Source of the DNA: Myxococcota bacterium
GTDB lineage: Bacteria; Myxococcota_A; Polyangia; JAAYKL01
NCBI GenBank assembly: GCA_028278265.1
Contig: JANQET010000307.1
Span: forward strand, 1-37,084
Length of the DNA: 37,084 bases
Direction of reading: 5' to 3'
The notes beneath the pieces were generated by a model. That model saw nothing but the letters and a program-made list of their open reading frames with translations. It was not told where the DNA came from and did not search any database. Made by a program: the position numbers and the translations under genes. Positions 1 through 8,877 of this stretch are shown piece by piece (within the stretch, counting starts at the first letter, position 1; each line of letters opens with the position of its first letter).

Positions 1-1
1 T

Positions 2-508
2 TCGACCTACGCCGAATTGGCCCGTGGTGAGCAGCAGAGGTATTTCTATTTCGACAGAACAGCGTGGTGGAAACAAGGAGGGCCAAGCGGCAAGCGCAGT
101 CTTGAAGAGTTCATTAAGTGGGTGCCACTGATTGTCACCCCACTACCTGGCTGGCAAGGGCTCACCTTATCCCAGCAACAGACACGTTTCAGAAAACAAC
201 TACAAAAATACGAAGAAAAATTTCGTCAAGAACGCAAAGCGGCCAATCGCACCGTGTTCGGAGTCCAGGGGCTGAGGAAACTGAACCACCGGGATCGTCC
301 CAAGACAGACAAAAAGCGGGACGTCCAGCCTTTGTGTCACGCGAGTACGGCACAAGCAAAGGCCGAGTACAAAGACAGATATCGCGAGACACAGAACATG
401 AGAATGGTCGCATCGATCGCTTTCCGACAGGGCTGCTTCGAAGTAGATTTCCCGCGAGGAACATTTCCCCCGCCCCTAAAGAGCATGTACTTTGCGTCGC
501 GACTGTAG
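2..508 (+). CDS. RAYT/IS200-like transposase-family protein, C-terminal part (5' end outside the window)
   Basis: The frame is open from the first base and stops with TAG at 506-508, so this is the 3' end of a longer gene. A TTG at 17 exists but nothing marks it as the true start. The visible part has an aromatic, basic segment, then a Lys/Arg/Gln-rich helical stretch, then a tail with ANRTVFGVQGLRKL, a HRDRP motif and a final FPRGTFPPPLK. From memory this tail resembles the C-terminal region of REP-associated and IS200-like transposase proteins common in deltaproteobacteria. The catalytic HUH and Tyr region would lie upstream and is not visible. The REP-like repeats at 727-890 fit the assignment. 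It could instead be an unrelated hypothetical protein. Confidence 0.5.
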   Translation, partial: STYAELARGEQQRYFYFDRTAWWKQGGPSGKRSLEEFIKWVPLIVTPLPGWQGLTLSQQQTRFRKQLQKYEEKFRQERKAANRTVFGVQGLRKLNHRDRPKTDKKRDVQPLCHASTAQAKAEYKDRYRETQNMRMVASIAFRQGCFEVDFPRGTFPPPLKSMYFASRL

Positions 509-677
509 AATGCCTAACTGACAACCGGATCCGATCGAAAAGACGCCGCCAAAAGCCACGCCAGCGCACCCGTCTGCAGACAGCGCCAAAACCAGTTAAA
601 AATTCCCAAAAAACTGAGAGCGAAAATCAAACAAAACATCCAGTTCGCGTCAATCCACGCTCCTATTGACCATCGAG

Positions 678-704
678 CGAGCGATCGTGCCCCGATCGTG
701 CTCG
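678..704. other. GC-rich hairpin in the intergenic region
   Basis: CGAGCGATCG (678-687) can pair with CGATCG plus CTCG (693-704) across a 5-nt loop, with a two-base bulge. A run of six T lies at 715-720, 11 nt beyond the stem. That is too far for a classic intrinsic terminator on the plus strand, so the role is uncertain: a weak terminator for the upstream partial gene, or part of the REP-like region. The stretch 509-913 holds no convincing gene. Confidence 0.3.
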
Positions 705-726
705 TGCCGGTCGCATTTTTTGCGGA

Positions 727-890
727 GGGCAGAAAAGTCGGTGGCACCTGTTATTTGGGCAGAAAAGTCGGTGGCACCTGTTATTTGGCACCTGTTATTT
801 GGGTTCTTTTTCGCGGTGGGCCGAAAAGACGGTGGCACCTGTTATTGGGGAGCCACAACCGGGGGGTTGTCTATGAGCCACAATCGGGGG
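727..890. repeat. REP-like tandem repeat array with GGTGGCACC cores
   Basis: A 30-nt unit ending in GGTGGCACCTGTTATTT occurs at 727-756 and again, identical, at 757-786. It is followed by a 14-nt partial copy (787-800) and a third full copy with three mismatches at 818-847. Each core GGTG-G-CACC is an inverted repeat. Beyond it, GAGCCACAAYCGGGGG occurs twice (850-865 and 875-890), and ACAACC-GGGG-GGTTGT at 855-870 is a perfect hairpin. Short palindromic repeats of this type are typically mobilised by RAYT transposases, and a RAYT-like gene end lies just upstream. The small ORFs across it read only the repeats and are not annotated. Confidence 0.65.
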
Positions 891-913
891 ACGACATGTC
901 ACCGGACTATTCA

Positions 914-1429
914 TCAGTCAAACTCGTTGCACCATTCTTCGAAAACGCCAGAAGAATTCAATCGGTTAACAAATAACTTTTCCTCAGCTTCCAAAACCGG
1001 ATTCGGATCTACACCTGTAAATGTCAAAAAAAGAGCTGAACCATAGCGTCTTCTGAGGTCCAATTGTTCAAGAACGACCGCGCATGTTTCGAAGATGTTG
1101 TGGACCCGTTTCCTATACTTTTCATCCGACTCACCGGCTGGCGGTCTGGTTGATGCAAGGTACTGGTTCAGATTATCGAAGGCATGCTCTTCTGACCGCG
1201 TCCATTCTACTGGAGACAACAGTTGGTATGGCTCAGCGTCGCCTGGAAGATCACCTTCGAATCGAAGGAAAGACCCAATGGTCAGAACGTCGTCGGTTGT
1301 GATGAGTCCGATCGCGGCTAACTTATCTGCGCGACCACTGGTGTCTATTGCTTTGCATAGCTGCTCGATAGATGAACAAATCTCTTTGTGCAAAGCCTCC
1401 GATACCTCATTTTCTTTTTCGTTTTTCAT
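914..1429 (-). CDS. DUF4303-like protein, candidate immunity protein for the TcC nuclease payload
   Basis: A 171-aa soluble acidic protein with no signal peptide or membrane segment. The N-terminal half (about 10-85) has a central strand IGLITTDD and then SPVEWT. The C-terminal half has FETCAVVLEQLDLRRRYG followed by LFLTFTGVDPNP. This order (a strand pair, an xxEW motif, then a long helix and a D-NP element) resembles the DUF4303 family, whose members often sit beside polymorphic toxins as immunity proteins. Family membership is recalled, not searched. The ATG lies 8 nt after the TAA of the TcB-TcC gene, and its Shine-Dalgarno AAGGA overlaps that stop, so the two are probably co-translated. 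It is inferred to bind and neutralise the C-terminal nuclease of its neighbour. Tc loci seldom carry an immunity gene. Confidence 0.65.
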   Translation of the reverse strand: MKNEKENEVSEALHKEICSSIEQLCKAIDTSGRADKLAAIGLITTDDVLTIGSFLRFEGDLPGDAEPYQLLSPVEWTRSEEHAFDNLNQYLASTRPPAGESDEKYRKRVHNIFETCAVVLEQLDLRRRYGSALFLTFTGVDPNPVLEAEEKLFVNRLNSSGVFEEWCNEFD

Positions 1430-1437
1430 GTTTTTCC

Positions 1438-4400
1438 TTATCTGTTGACCGGCGCATTCCTAGCGCGTTCGCCAAATGTTTGCAGTAGCCGCTCATAATC
1501 GGCTCGCGGCGCATTCCGTGATCTTAGAGCGCGAAGGCCCTGTAGTATTTCCATCTGCGTAGCACGGGTGTGGATTCCAGTCCCATGAAGCGGAGCATGA
1601 GTTAGGTTTTCGCTTCCAAGAATAGGATCAATCCCGACGTCTCGTAAGATCGCTTGCCCTTCCTCGGCGATTGCACGGCCAGCCTCTCCCCGACCACGTT
1701 TTAAAAAAATGTGATGACCGTGGCTCGTGGGACCAGTGGACGGAGCTGCACCACCACCCACTCTTTCTACAAAGTCTCCCCACGTCCCTCCACCCGGAGG
1801 TATGTTCGAAGTGGCATCACCCCACGGCCCATGATAAGGGCTACGGCTGGTGGCACCGTTTGGTAAGCGCGGACCAATAAACGGATTGGGCTCGTGTTGG
1901 ACATCCCCTTCCGCAGTAGTTTCCGAGGTCTGACTAGCTGCCTTTCTATTTGTATAGATACGTTTCTCATTGGCAGTATCCCTAGAACGCATCGTAGGCA
2001 CATTTTTTTTGGGTGCTCGGCCGAATCTCGATTTTATTCTGCCGGACATCCCGAGTGCGATGAGTCCGAGTCCAACTACCAATTCAACTGCTGCTTCAGA
2101 GCGACTGGCCGGTTTCCCAGTCACCGTTTCGCCGGTTACCAATCTTTGCAGTGCGCCAACTGGTCCTGTTTGCTCAGCCACAACTTCGGCTGCCTCAGCA
2201 CTGTATGCCGTGGGATTTTTTTCAAAAGGTATGGCTCCTAGTGAAAGTACCCTTAGACCTCCACCCGCCGCGCCGCCAACACCGCCTTCCGCAGGAGTAT
2301 AGGTTTTGTGAGGATCAGTCTCTTTTGGATCTACATCGCCGCCAACTGATGCTTCAAGTGCAAACTCTAGTAGCAGATCTTTCGTCCATAGATCAGGTCG
2401 AATAGCTCTGCCTTTTTGTTGCCCGTTGTGATCATTGAAAACAATGGGATTGGATTCTACATAGGCGTACAAATTCAACCCATCCACCGGCCCTGCCGGA
2501 TCAGCACTCAACCACCTCCCCAGCCATGGCGCATAATACCGAGCCCCATAGTAGTACAACCCAGTCGTATCGTCCCGCTCCTTGCCCGTGTACCGATACT
2601 CCTTCAGCCCAATCTCAACCCGATTTTGACCAGCGATAAACGACGTCCCACCATACGGAAAATACTCCTCATACGAAATCAGCTCCCCAACCCCATTCAA
2701 CTCCAAACTCGCCGAGCCCAAATGATTGCCGTACTGATACCGCAGATGATTGGTGTCCAGCGCCGGCGCATATCCACTGGAAAATGTATGTGCACTCCAG
2801 TTGTGCACCAAGGCAATCCGCTGCTGGTCGTCCATCACATGCAGCGACCAACGTTCCTCATCGTTTGTCAAAGAACCTTCTTCACGACGGCGCTTGATCT
2901 CTACCCCTCCAAGGTAAATCTTCTCCTCGATTTTGACAATGCCATTGTCCAACGTCTCTTTCACTTTTCGAGTTCGCTGCCCCGACGCATCGTAGACGTA
3001 GTACTCGGCATCATCAGTTGGACCGGATGTTCGCTCGATGCTTGTCACGCCGGCGATGTTATCCCGATAGTTCCAAGTGATGTTCCTCAAATGCTCCATC
3101 TTGGTTTGGTTGCCGTTAGCGTCAAAATGCTGGCTGAAATCGGGATTCGGATAGAGCTCGTCGTGTAGAAGTCCTCGGTTGCTACCAGCGTCGATGTCGA
3201 TTTGCCGGGTGAACTTGTGCGTACTATGGGGCGAATGATGCCGAAGGTACGTCATGTTCCCGGACTCATCGTACTCGTAGATTCGACGGTAGGGTCGAAT
3301 CTGCGTGGCATCGTTCAGCGAAGCTGATTGTTTGAAGCTGTCGTCTTTATACGGAACTGAGTTATCATTTAGAGCAAGGTGTTCTCTCCCTTTGGCCTCG
3401 ATGAGCCTGTAAAGTGCATCGTAGAGATACTGACCCTCAGGTTCTGGTAGAGACTCAACGCCCTGCTTGTTTGGACTGGAATCATCACGGATTTTGGCGA
3501 TGTTCCCAACAGGATCGTAGATGTAGCTGATGTCCTGAAAAACAGCAGGAGGTTCGCTCGTACGAACCGTGTGCAGTTTTGTGAGCCTGAACGTCGTCGG
3601 CTCATACTCATACGTGGTCTCGGTATTGTTGCCGTACGTGATCTTCTCCCGCTGGCTCTTGGCGTTGTAGGTGATGCTGTCGACAAACGGCGTATCGGTG
3701 TCGTCGCCTCTAAGCTGGGCGAACATTTTATTGAGACGACCGGATTGGTGAAACTGCGGTTTGATTACTGAACCATCTGGGTTGTGCTGCTCAATCACCC
3801 TGCCCAACGCATCGTAGATCGACTCGCTGGAAAACGTCTCGTCTTCCAGCGCCTCTGCACCAGCCCAATCGACCTCCTCTTTGTACTCCGTGCGCAGCTG
3901 GCGCTGACTCTTCCTCGGCTGTCCCTTAATGTCATACAGCTCTACCGTGGTCACGCCCGCCTGATCCTTGTGCTCGATCAGCTGTCCCCGTAGATTGTTG
4001 TTCTCCGGATTGGTGGCCGTTTCACCGTAGGTAAGCTGCTCCACGACTCTAGCCGTGGTGAAGGCACCCCCTTCAACCCTTTTGGTGACCAACCGATGGA
4101 GCTCATCGTACTCGGCCGTGATCTGATGTCCCCGAGCATCAAGACTGACCACCGGATTGCCCATCACGTTGACCAGCACCCGGTCGTCTCCGGCGTCGAT
4201 GTTTTTCGTGCGCAGAGTGGTCCCGGCCATATCGTAGCTGTACTCAAAGGCTAGCAATTCCCTCGGATCGGTGACCTCCAGCGGTTTACCGGTGATGTCA
4301 AAGGCAGTGTGAGTGCTGATCTCGTGGGTGGTCTCCACTTCCCACGGTCGATTCGAATTCGGCCTGGTGATTGTCTGTTTGGTGAGGTATTGCCGTCCCA

Positions 4401-7400
4401 GCGTATCGAGCAGAGCTACCCCTGGCGTCCCCGCATGGGTCAGCGTCCTGGCCAGGGCTTTTTGCTCATCGTTGAGAGAGGAGAGGCTGCCCGCGTCAAT
4501 TGCGCCCTCGATCGCACTTTTATGTTCGAGATAGTACGACGTTCCTTCTTCTAGCTCCAGCAGGTCGGGCACGCCGATGAGCGCATCGTTGGCGTCGTGG
4601 GTTTTTACCTCCCACGGGGTGAACTGCACCACTGAGTGGAGGTACAACATCGCGCCGTCTGATCTCTCTTCTTTCGGTGTATCGGTCCTGATCACCCTGA
4701 GCAGTGGATCGTAGTGAATGGTCGGCGTGACACCGTATTCGGCGAAAAACTGCTCGGGCTCGTATTCCGAGCTGGCGCTGTAGAATGGCTCGTACTGTTT
4801 GACTGGTTTCTCTTTGTTGTTGTACACGGTGCGGCCGGAGACCAACCAGCGCTCGGGCACATTGTCCTGCCAATTGAACTCCTCACCGTTTTTTACCCAC
4901 GCTCCCCCGGGTTCAGCGAGGAGCTTGGATTGGATCTCCCGGCCGAAACCATCAGAATAAGTGAGCGATATCTGTACTCGACTAGAACCGTTGCCTCCGC
5001 CTTCACTGACATGGGTTTCCCGGGACAGGCCGATCGCCTGCGGTGGTTGGCGATTGGTTTCGTCTCGGCTCCAGGCCTCTAAATTGTAGTAGAAAAAGGT
5101 CGTCGCGTTTTGCAGGTAGGTGTGGGGGTTATCCACCACGTGGCGTAGATTGGGTGGTATGACGATAGTGTAGCTGCTGATCGGATCATCGCCTTTATTG
5201 GGCTGATCCGGCGGGCTCTCTTCTGAACCGTACACAGTAGTCGCAATGACCAAGCCCAGTGGGTCAGTGATCGCTTCGGACACGTTTTCATTCGGATCGG
5301 TCAATTTCGTCGGGCTGAGCGTTCGGTAATCAATTTCAGCAGTGGCTGTATTGTCCAAAGCGTCTTTGGTTTCTACCGGGGCGATGTGGTAGTCGTCGTA
5401 CGTGACCGATACCGAATGACCAAACGGATCTTCAGTTCGGCTGGGCAGGTAGAAATCACCCTCACTGTAGTGCTGAATTAAACCCGGATTCCACCACAAA
5501 CCATTCGAGTCTAGCTCGACGTAACCCGCATTAGACAGATTGGTCCCGTCGATAGCACTACTGCCGGGCGTGCCGTCTCCGTACGCTGCATCCAGCAGCT
5601 CGTCGGTCAGCACGGCCGATTCCACATGGTGCAGCAGGGCCTTGTCGGTGACGTCGGTGGCTATGCCGTCTTGTGCTTCGTTCCAGTATTTGAACCGCTG
5701 CCAGGAGAGCAGGCGTTTCTGAATACTCGAAGATTCGTAGTCTAGCGCTTCATCAAATCTTAGCTGTATCGCCGATTCGATGTTGATTTGCCCCAATTCT
5801 GTACCGAAGTCGTCAACGGAGAGGTATCTATCATTCGGTTTGGTCAGCGGCCCCAGCTCGTAGGCCTTTGCTTCAGATGGGACCCCGACCATGTAGAAAT
5901 TCGGCGGCGGGCCGCCGACCCACGGATCTTTATCGATGAACTCATTTTCTGAATAGGTGGCGTAGAGCCTGGTTTGTTCGGTTGGGTGATTCGCTCCCTG
6001 TCTGGGATACACGACGGCGCAGCTTTTCTTGACGTTTCCGTAGTCATCCACTTCCAAAATGAAGTCGTGCGCGATCCTGGGATCAGCTGGATTTTGCTCG
6101 TAGTGCCAGGTGATCGTCTCCCGGGGATCCACACGAAACACCGCGTGTTTGTTTTTTTGTTGGACAGGAATCAGATGAACCGTGAAGTTGCTCTCCGCCA
6201 CGGTGTACGGCGCGTCTCCGACGATCTCTTTGTTTTCCGCGTCGTATTCCCAGACCTCTTGTCTGAGGGTGCGGCCCTTGAGTGCCCGATGGGCTTGACA
6301 CAGCTCTTGTGCATTTAACGCGGGTTTGTCTTGAATCACGGTGTCGGGCAGCACGTCCGGCTTATCGGCGTCTATTCCGCCGAAGTACTCCTTTGCATAC
6401 TGTGTGGAAATCGCGTCCTGCTTGAGATATGCACCGTTGTGAAACCAGGTTTTCGTCAACACAGGTTTGACGTAGTGATTGGCTTGATCAGCGTCGTAAG
6501 CGTCAAAGTCCTTGGTGTCGATGGTTTCCACCATGCCGAATCCGCGGAATTCCCTTTCCGGGCCATCGAAGTAACCGTGATGGTAGCGGTAGAGCGTGTG
6601 GTGTTTGACGTTGCCGATCAGATCGAGCGTCTCCACCTCCCGCAGCACGTGCACCGGGAACGGCAACTTGGTGATCCAGGGATGCTCAAATTTCTGGTCC
6701 CGCAGGTAGTCCTCGGTCGAGGGCTTGTACGTGATGTTGACCTGCTTGCCCATTTGGTTGTCCACTTGGGTCAGTAGGTGCGGCTTGCCCTCTTGGTGCA
6801 GATCGATGTAGCTCATCTGCAGGGCGGCCTTACCTTGCAGTTGGGTGGACCAGACCAGGCAGGAGGTGCCGGTGCCCATTAGATCAATGACGTTTACGTT
6901 AGATAAGCTGTCCACCGGTGGAAACTGGTCCAGCACGTGTTCATCGCTGAGGCTGTTGCCGGATTGGTTGAGCCAGTACCGGGCGGTGGTGCCGGCGAGA
7001 TAAAAGATATCTGCCGTGCCGCTGCCGTCGATATCCCCCAACTGGATGTAGCGCGGGTTGAACTGGTCGGCCGGGGCAAACGGTTTTACTCCAGCCATGG
7101 TCACCTTGGCTCCGAACCGTCCATACCCCTGGTTGGGCCAGTAACACACCTCGCCGTTGCGAATGCGCACGATGTCGGTCAGCCCATCACCGGTCATGTC
7201 AGCCAAGAACACGGTTTGCACCGGCTCGGCAGAGACCACCCGCGGTCCTTGGTCTTCATTCCGGGGATGGAACACCTTGCGCGTCTCGGCATATCCCTCT
7301 TTTAGCAACGACTCATTCCAGGTAAAAACGGTGTCCTCGGCCATCAGCAGGTCGGGCCGACCATCTCCGGTGAGGTCGATCTGCTTGATTCGCGGATCGG

Positions 7401-8832
7401 CAAAATCGATGTTTAGCCGTTTGGAGAACGATTGAAAACTCTCCCATTGACCGTCAGCGAAGGAAAAGAAACCTGAGAGTTGGTCTGTATTTAGCACCAG
7501 CTCCAGGTTGCCGTCCCCATCAATATCCACGAGCTGCGGCTGACCACTGATCTGAGATGGGCTCGGTTTTTTCCCCAGCCTCACAAGCGGCCCGAACGTG
7601 CCGCTGCCCAGATTTCGCTTGTAGTACCAGGCGCCCCCTTGCTCGGTGAGAATGCCGCTTAGGCCCTCTCCGTCGAGATCAACCCATTGGTAGTTGCCAC
7701 CAATGCCTTGAGGCAGGTTTTCGAGGCTTTTCGCATCGATGCGTTGAATCGTCGTGTCGACCGTTGCCGCGGAGTACTTGTACTTCACCGCGGGAAAGGA
7801 TTTGGAATCCGGCTCCTCATTGCCCTTGGCGATGTAGCCCTGCTGTTGCACCTCCGTTAACTTGGTGGCCACTCTGTTTTCGTCGTGAAACAGGGTCAGC
7901 TCGCGCACCGGCACGGGCTTTGATCCCAACTCGGGAAAGTCGTGGAACATGACGATGCGACGACACAGCCGATAGGTGCGACGCTCGAATCCGGCGCGGT
8001 GATCAGAGAACGGATCCTCGCGGCTGGGCCAGGTCAGGGATTGATCCGCTTGAAGACCGATCTCGTTAACCGACGTTTGATGGTCCTGGTAATCAAAGTA
8101 GACCGTAAAATGATACTCATCTGGGTCATTTACCTTGATTCCGTACTGAATCTTCTCGATGTATTTATTGGTAATGGTTGCCGGGCTGTCGGCACCATTG
8201 CGATTCTGCTCAAACACCTCATCGGGAGCGTTCACTGTGTTCTCAGAGATGTAATGGTATTCAACCTGGTTGCCCTTGGCATCGGTGGTTTTTTCTAGCA
8301 GCCATTTGAACGCTCGGGAAGCGTCCTTGGGATCGGCGATACGGCAGTCGGGACTCTGACCGTAGATGGAGGTGACATTGTCTCTGGTCGTCGCCCGCCA
8401 ATAGAATCCATCGTCTGTGGTGATCTTTTCGATGCGCGCGAACAACCCCTCAATGCGCGGGCGGTAAAACCGGCGTTCGCTGTCGATTGGCACCAGATCC
8501 TCGGCGCCGGAGAGCAAGAAGACGTCGCTTTCCTGGTCATCGAGATATTGGGGCAGCCCCTTGCTGGTCTTGCGGGTGATCGCGGGCAGATCGATATCCC
8601 ATCCCAGACCAAAGACGCTGTTGCCCTGGCCTGAATCGTAGGTCAGCGACAGTTTGGGCTCAAACCCGCTGCGCGAGGGGGAGAGGGGGAGCGGCACAGC
8701 CATGGTGCCGGTGCCGGTGATCGCATTGGCTTGGAATTTTTCGCCGATGCCAGCGATCGCCCCGCCCCCTTTGGGCAGGTTGATTTTATGATGTTCAATC
8801 TTTGGACCGTTTTCCTGCTGATTGCCGTTCAT
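1438..8832 (-). CDS. TcB-TcC fusion protein (SpvB/FG-GAP/Rhs cocoon) with HNH/AHH-like nuclease C terminus
   Basis: A 2464-aa single-chain TcB-TcC. The SpvB domain fills roughly residues 17-330 (GGGAIAGIGEKF; GLGWDIDLPAI). FG-GAP/VCBS Asp-rich repeats lie at about 375-620 (DLDGEGLSG, DIDGDGNLE, DLTGDGRPD, DMTGDGLTD, DIDGSGTAD). Rhs/YD repeats continue to the core end at about 2077-2137 (GLYYYGARYYAP, RWLSADP, NLYAYV). In known Tc toxins these parts form a hollow cocoon that encloses the effector, which the Rhs core then cuts off. The usual DPxG at the core end reads DHNG here. The 327-residue tail (2138-2464) is the variable payload. It has a hydrophobic stretch near 2248-2265 and a C-terminal module with HH (2373-2374), ENLTH, H2416 and H2421, resembling AHH/HNH treble-clef nucleases. 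ATG start with AAGAAGG upstream. The DUF4303-like gene follows 8 nt later and TcA lies 45 nt upstream. Confidence 0.9.
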   Translation of the reverse strand: MNGNQQENGPKIEHHKINLPKGGGAIAGIGEKFQANAITGTGTMAVPLPLSPSRSGFEPKLSLTYDSGQGNSVFGLGWDIDLPAITRKTSKGLPQYLDDQESDVFLLSGAEDLVPIDSERRFYRPRIEGLFARIEKITTDDGFYWRATTRDNVTSIYGQSPDCRIADPKDASRAFKWLLEKTTDAKGNQVEYHYISENTVNAPDEVFEQNRNGADSPATITNKYIEKIQYGIKVNDPDEYHFTVYFDYQDHQTSVNEIGLQADQSLTWPSREDPFSDHRAGFERRTYRLCRRIVMFHDFPELGSKPVPVRELTLFHDENRVATKLTEVQQQGYIAKGNEEPDSKSFPAVKYKYSAATVDTTIQRIDAKSLENLPQGIGGNYQWVDLDGEGLSGILTEQGGAWYYKRNLGSGTFGPLVRLGKKPSPSQISGQPQLVDIDGDGNLELVLNTDQLSGFFSFADGQWESFQSFSKRLNIDFADPRIKQIDLTGDGRPDLLMAEDTVFTWNESLLKEGYAETRKVFHPRNEDQGPRVVSAEPVQTVFLADMTGDGLTDIVRIRNGEVCYWPNQGYGRFGAKVTMAGVKPFAPADQFNPRYIQLGDIDGSGTADIFYLAGTTARYWLNQSGNSLSDEHVLDQFPPVDSLSNVNVIDLMGTGTSCLVWSTQLQGKAALQMSYIDLHQEGKPHLLTQVDNQMGKQVNITYKPSTEDYLRDQKFEHPWITKLPFPVHVLREVETLDLIGNVKHHTLYRYHHGYFDGPEREFRGFGMVETIDTKDFDAYDADQANHYVKPVLTKTWFHNGAYLKQDAISTQYAKEYFGGIDADKPDVLPDTVIQDKPALNAQELCQAHRALKGRTLRQEVWEYDAENKEIVGDAPYTVAESNFTVHLIPVQQKNKHAVFRVDPRETITWHYEQNPADPRIAHDFILEVDDYGNVKKSCAVVYPRQGANHPTEQTRLYATYSENEFIDKDPWVGGPPPNFYMVGVPSEAKAYELGPLTKPNDRYLSVDDFGTELGQINIESAIQLRFDEALDYESSSIQKRLLSWQRFKYWNEAQDGIATDVTDKALLHHVESAVLTDELLDAAYGDGTPGSSAIDGTNLSNAGYVELDSNGLWWNPGLIQHYSEGDFYLPSRTEDPFGHSVSVTYDDYHIAPVETKDALDNTATAEIDYRTLSPTKLTDPNENVSEAITDPLGLVIATTVYGSEESPPDQPNKGDDPISSYTIVIPPNLRHVVDNPHTYLQNATTFFYYNLEAWSRDETNRQPPQAIGLSRETHVSEGGGNGSSRVQISLTYSDGFGREIQSKLLAEPGGAWVKNGEEFNWQDNVPERWLVSGRTVYNNKEKPVKQYEPFYSASSEYEPEQFFAEYGVTPTIHYDPLLRVIRTDTPKEERSDGAMLYLHSVVQFTPWEVKTHDANDALIGVPDLLELEEGTSYYLEHKSAIEGAIDAGSLSSLNDEQKALARTLTHAGTPGVALLDTLGRQYLTKQTITRPNSNRPWEVETTHEISTHTAFDITGKPLEVTDPRELLAFEYSYDMAGTTLRTKNIDAGDDRVLVNVMGNPVVSLDARGHQITAEYDELHRLVTKRVEGGAFTTARVVEQLTYGETATNPENNNLRGQLIEHKDQAGVTTVELYDIKGQPRKSQRQLRTEYKEEVDWAGAEALEDETFSSESIYDALGRVIEQHNPDGSVIKPQFHQSGRLNKMFAQLRGDDTDTPFVDSITYNAKSQREKITYGNNTETTYEYEPTTFRLTKLHTVRTSEPPAVFQDISYIYDPVGNIAKIRDDSSPNKQGVESLPEPEGQYLYDALYRLIEAKGREHLALNDNSVPYKDDSFKQSASLNDATQIRPYRRIYEYDESGNMTYLRHHSPHSTHKFTRQIDIDAGSNRGLLHDELYPNPDFSQHFDANGNQTKMEHLRNITWNYRDNIAGVTSIERTSGPTDDAEYYVYDASGQRTRKVKETLDNGIVKIEEKIYLGGVEIKRRREEGSLTNDEERWSLHVMDDQQRIALVHNWSAHTFSSGYAPALDTNHLRYQYGNHLGSASLELNGVGELISYEEYFPYGGTSFIAGQNRVEIGLKEYRYTGKERDDTTGLYYYGARYYAPWLGRWLSADPAGPVDGLNLYAYVESNPIVFNDHNGQQKGRAIRPDLWTKDLLLEFALEASVGGDVDPKETDPHKTYTPAEGGVGGAAGGGLRVLSLGAIPFEKNPTAYSAEAAEVVAEQTGPVGALQRLVTGETVTGKPASRSEAAVELVVGLGLIALGMSGRIKSRFGRAPKKNVPTMRSRDTANEKRIYTNRKAASQTSETTAEGDVQHEPNPFIGPRLPNGATSRSPYHGPWGDATSNIPPGGGTWGDFVERVGGGAAPSTGPTSHGHHIFLKRGRGEAGRAIAEEGQAILRDVGIDPILGSENLTHAPLHGTGIHTRATQMEILQGLRALRSRNAPRADYERLLQTFGERARNAPVNR

Positions 8833-8877
8833 CGTCTAAGCCTTCTTCGTATCAAACCAGTGACTGGTAGTCGGGTG

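Noticed and set aside
727..890. Possible CRISPR array
   Set aside because: Units are directly adjacent with no unique spacers, only about three copies are present, and no cas gene is nearby.
666..1046. Small plus-strand frames across the REP-like array
   Set aside because: Their peptides are translations of the 30-nt repeat (repeated VGGTCYLGRK-type units), and they run into the immunity gene on the opposite strand.
2416..3168. 250-codon plus-strand frame opposite the Rhs region
   Set aside because: It is the complement of the YD-repeat coding region, with no start signal and shadow composition.
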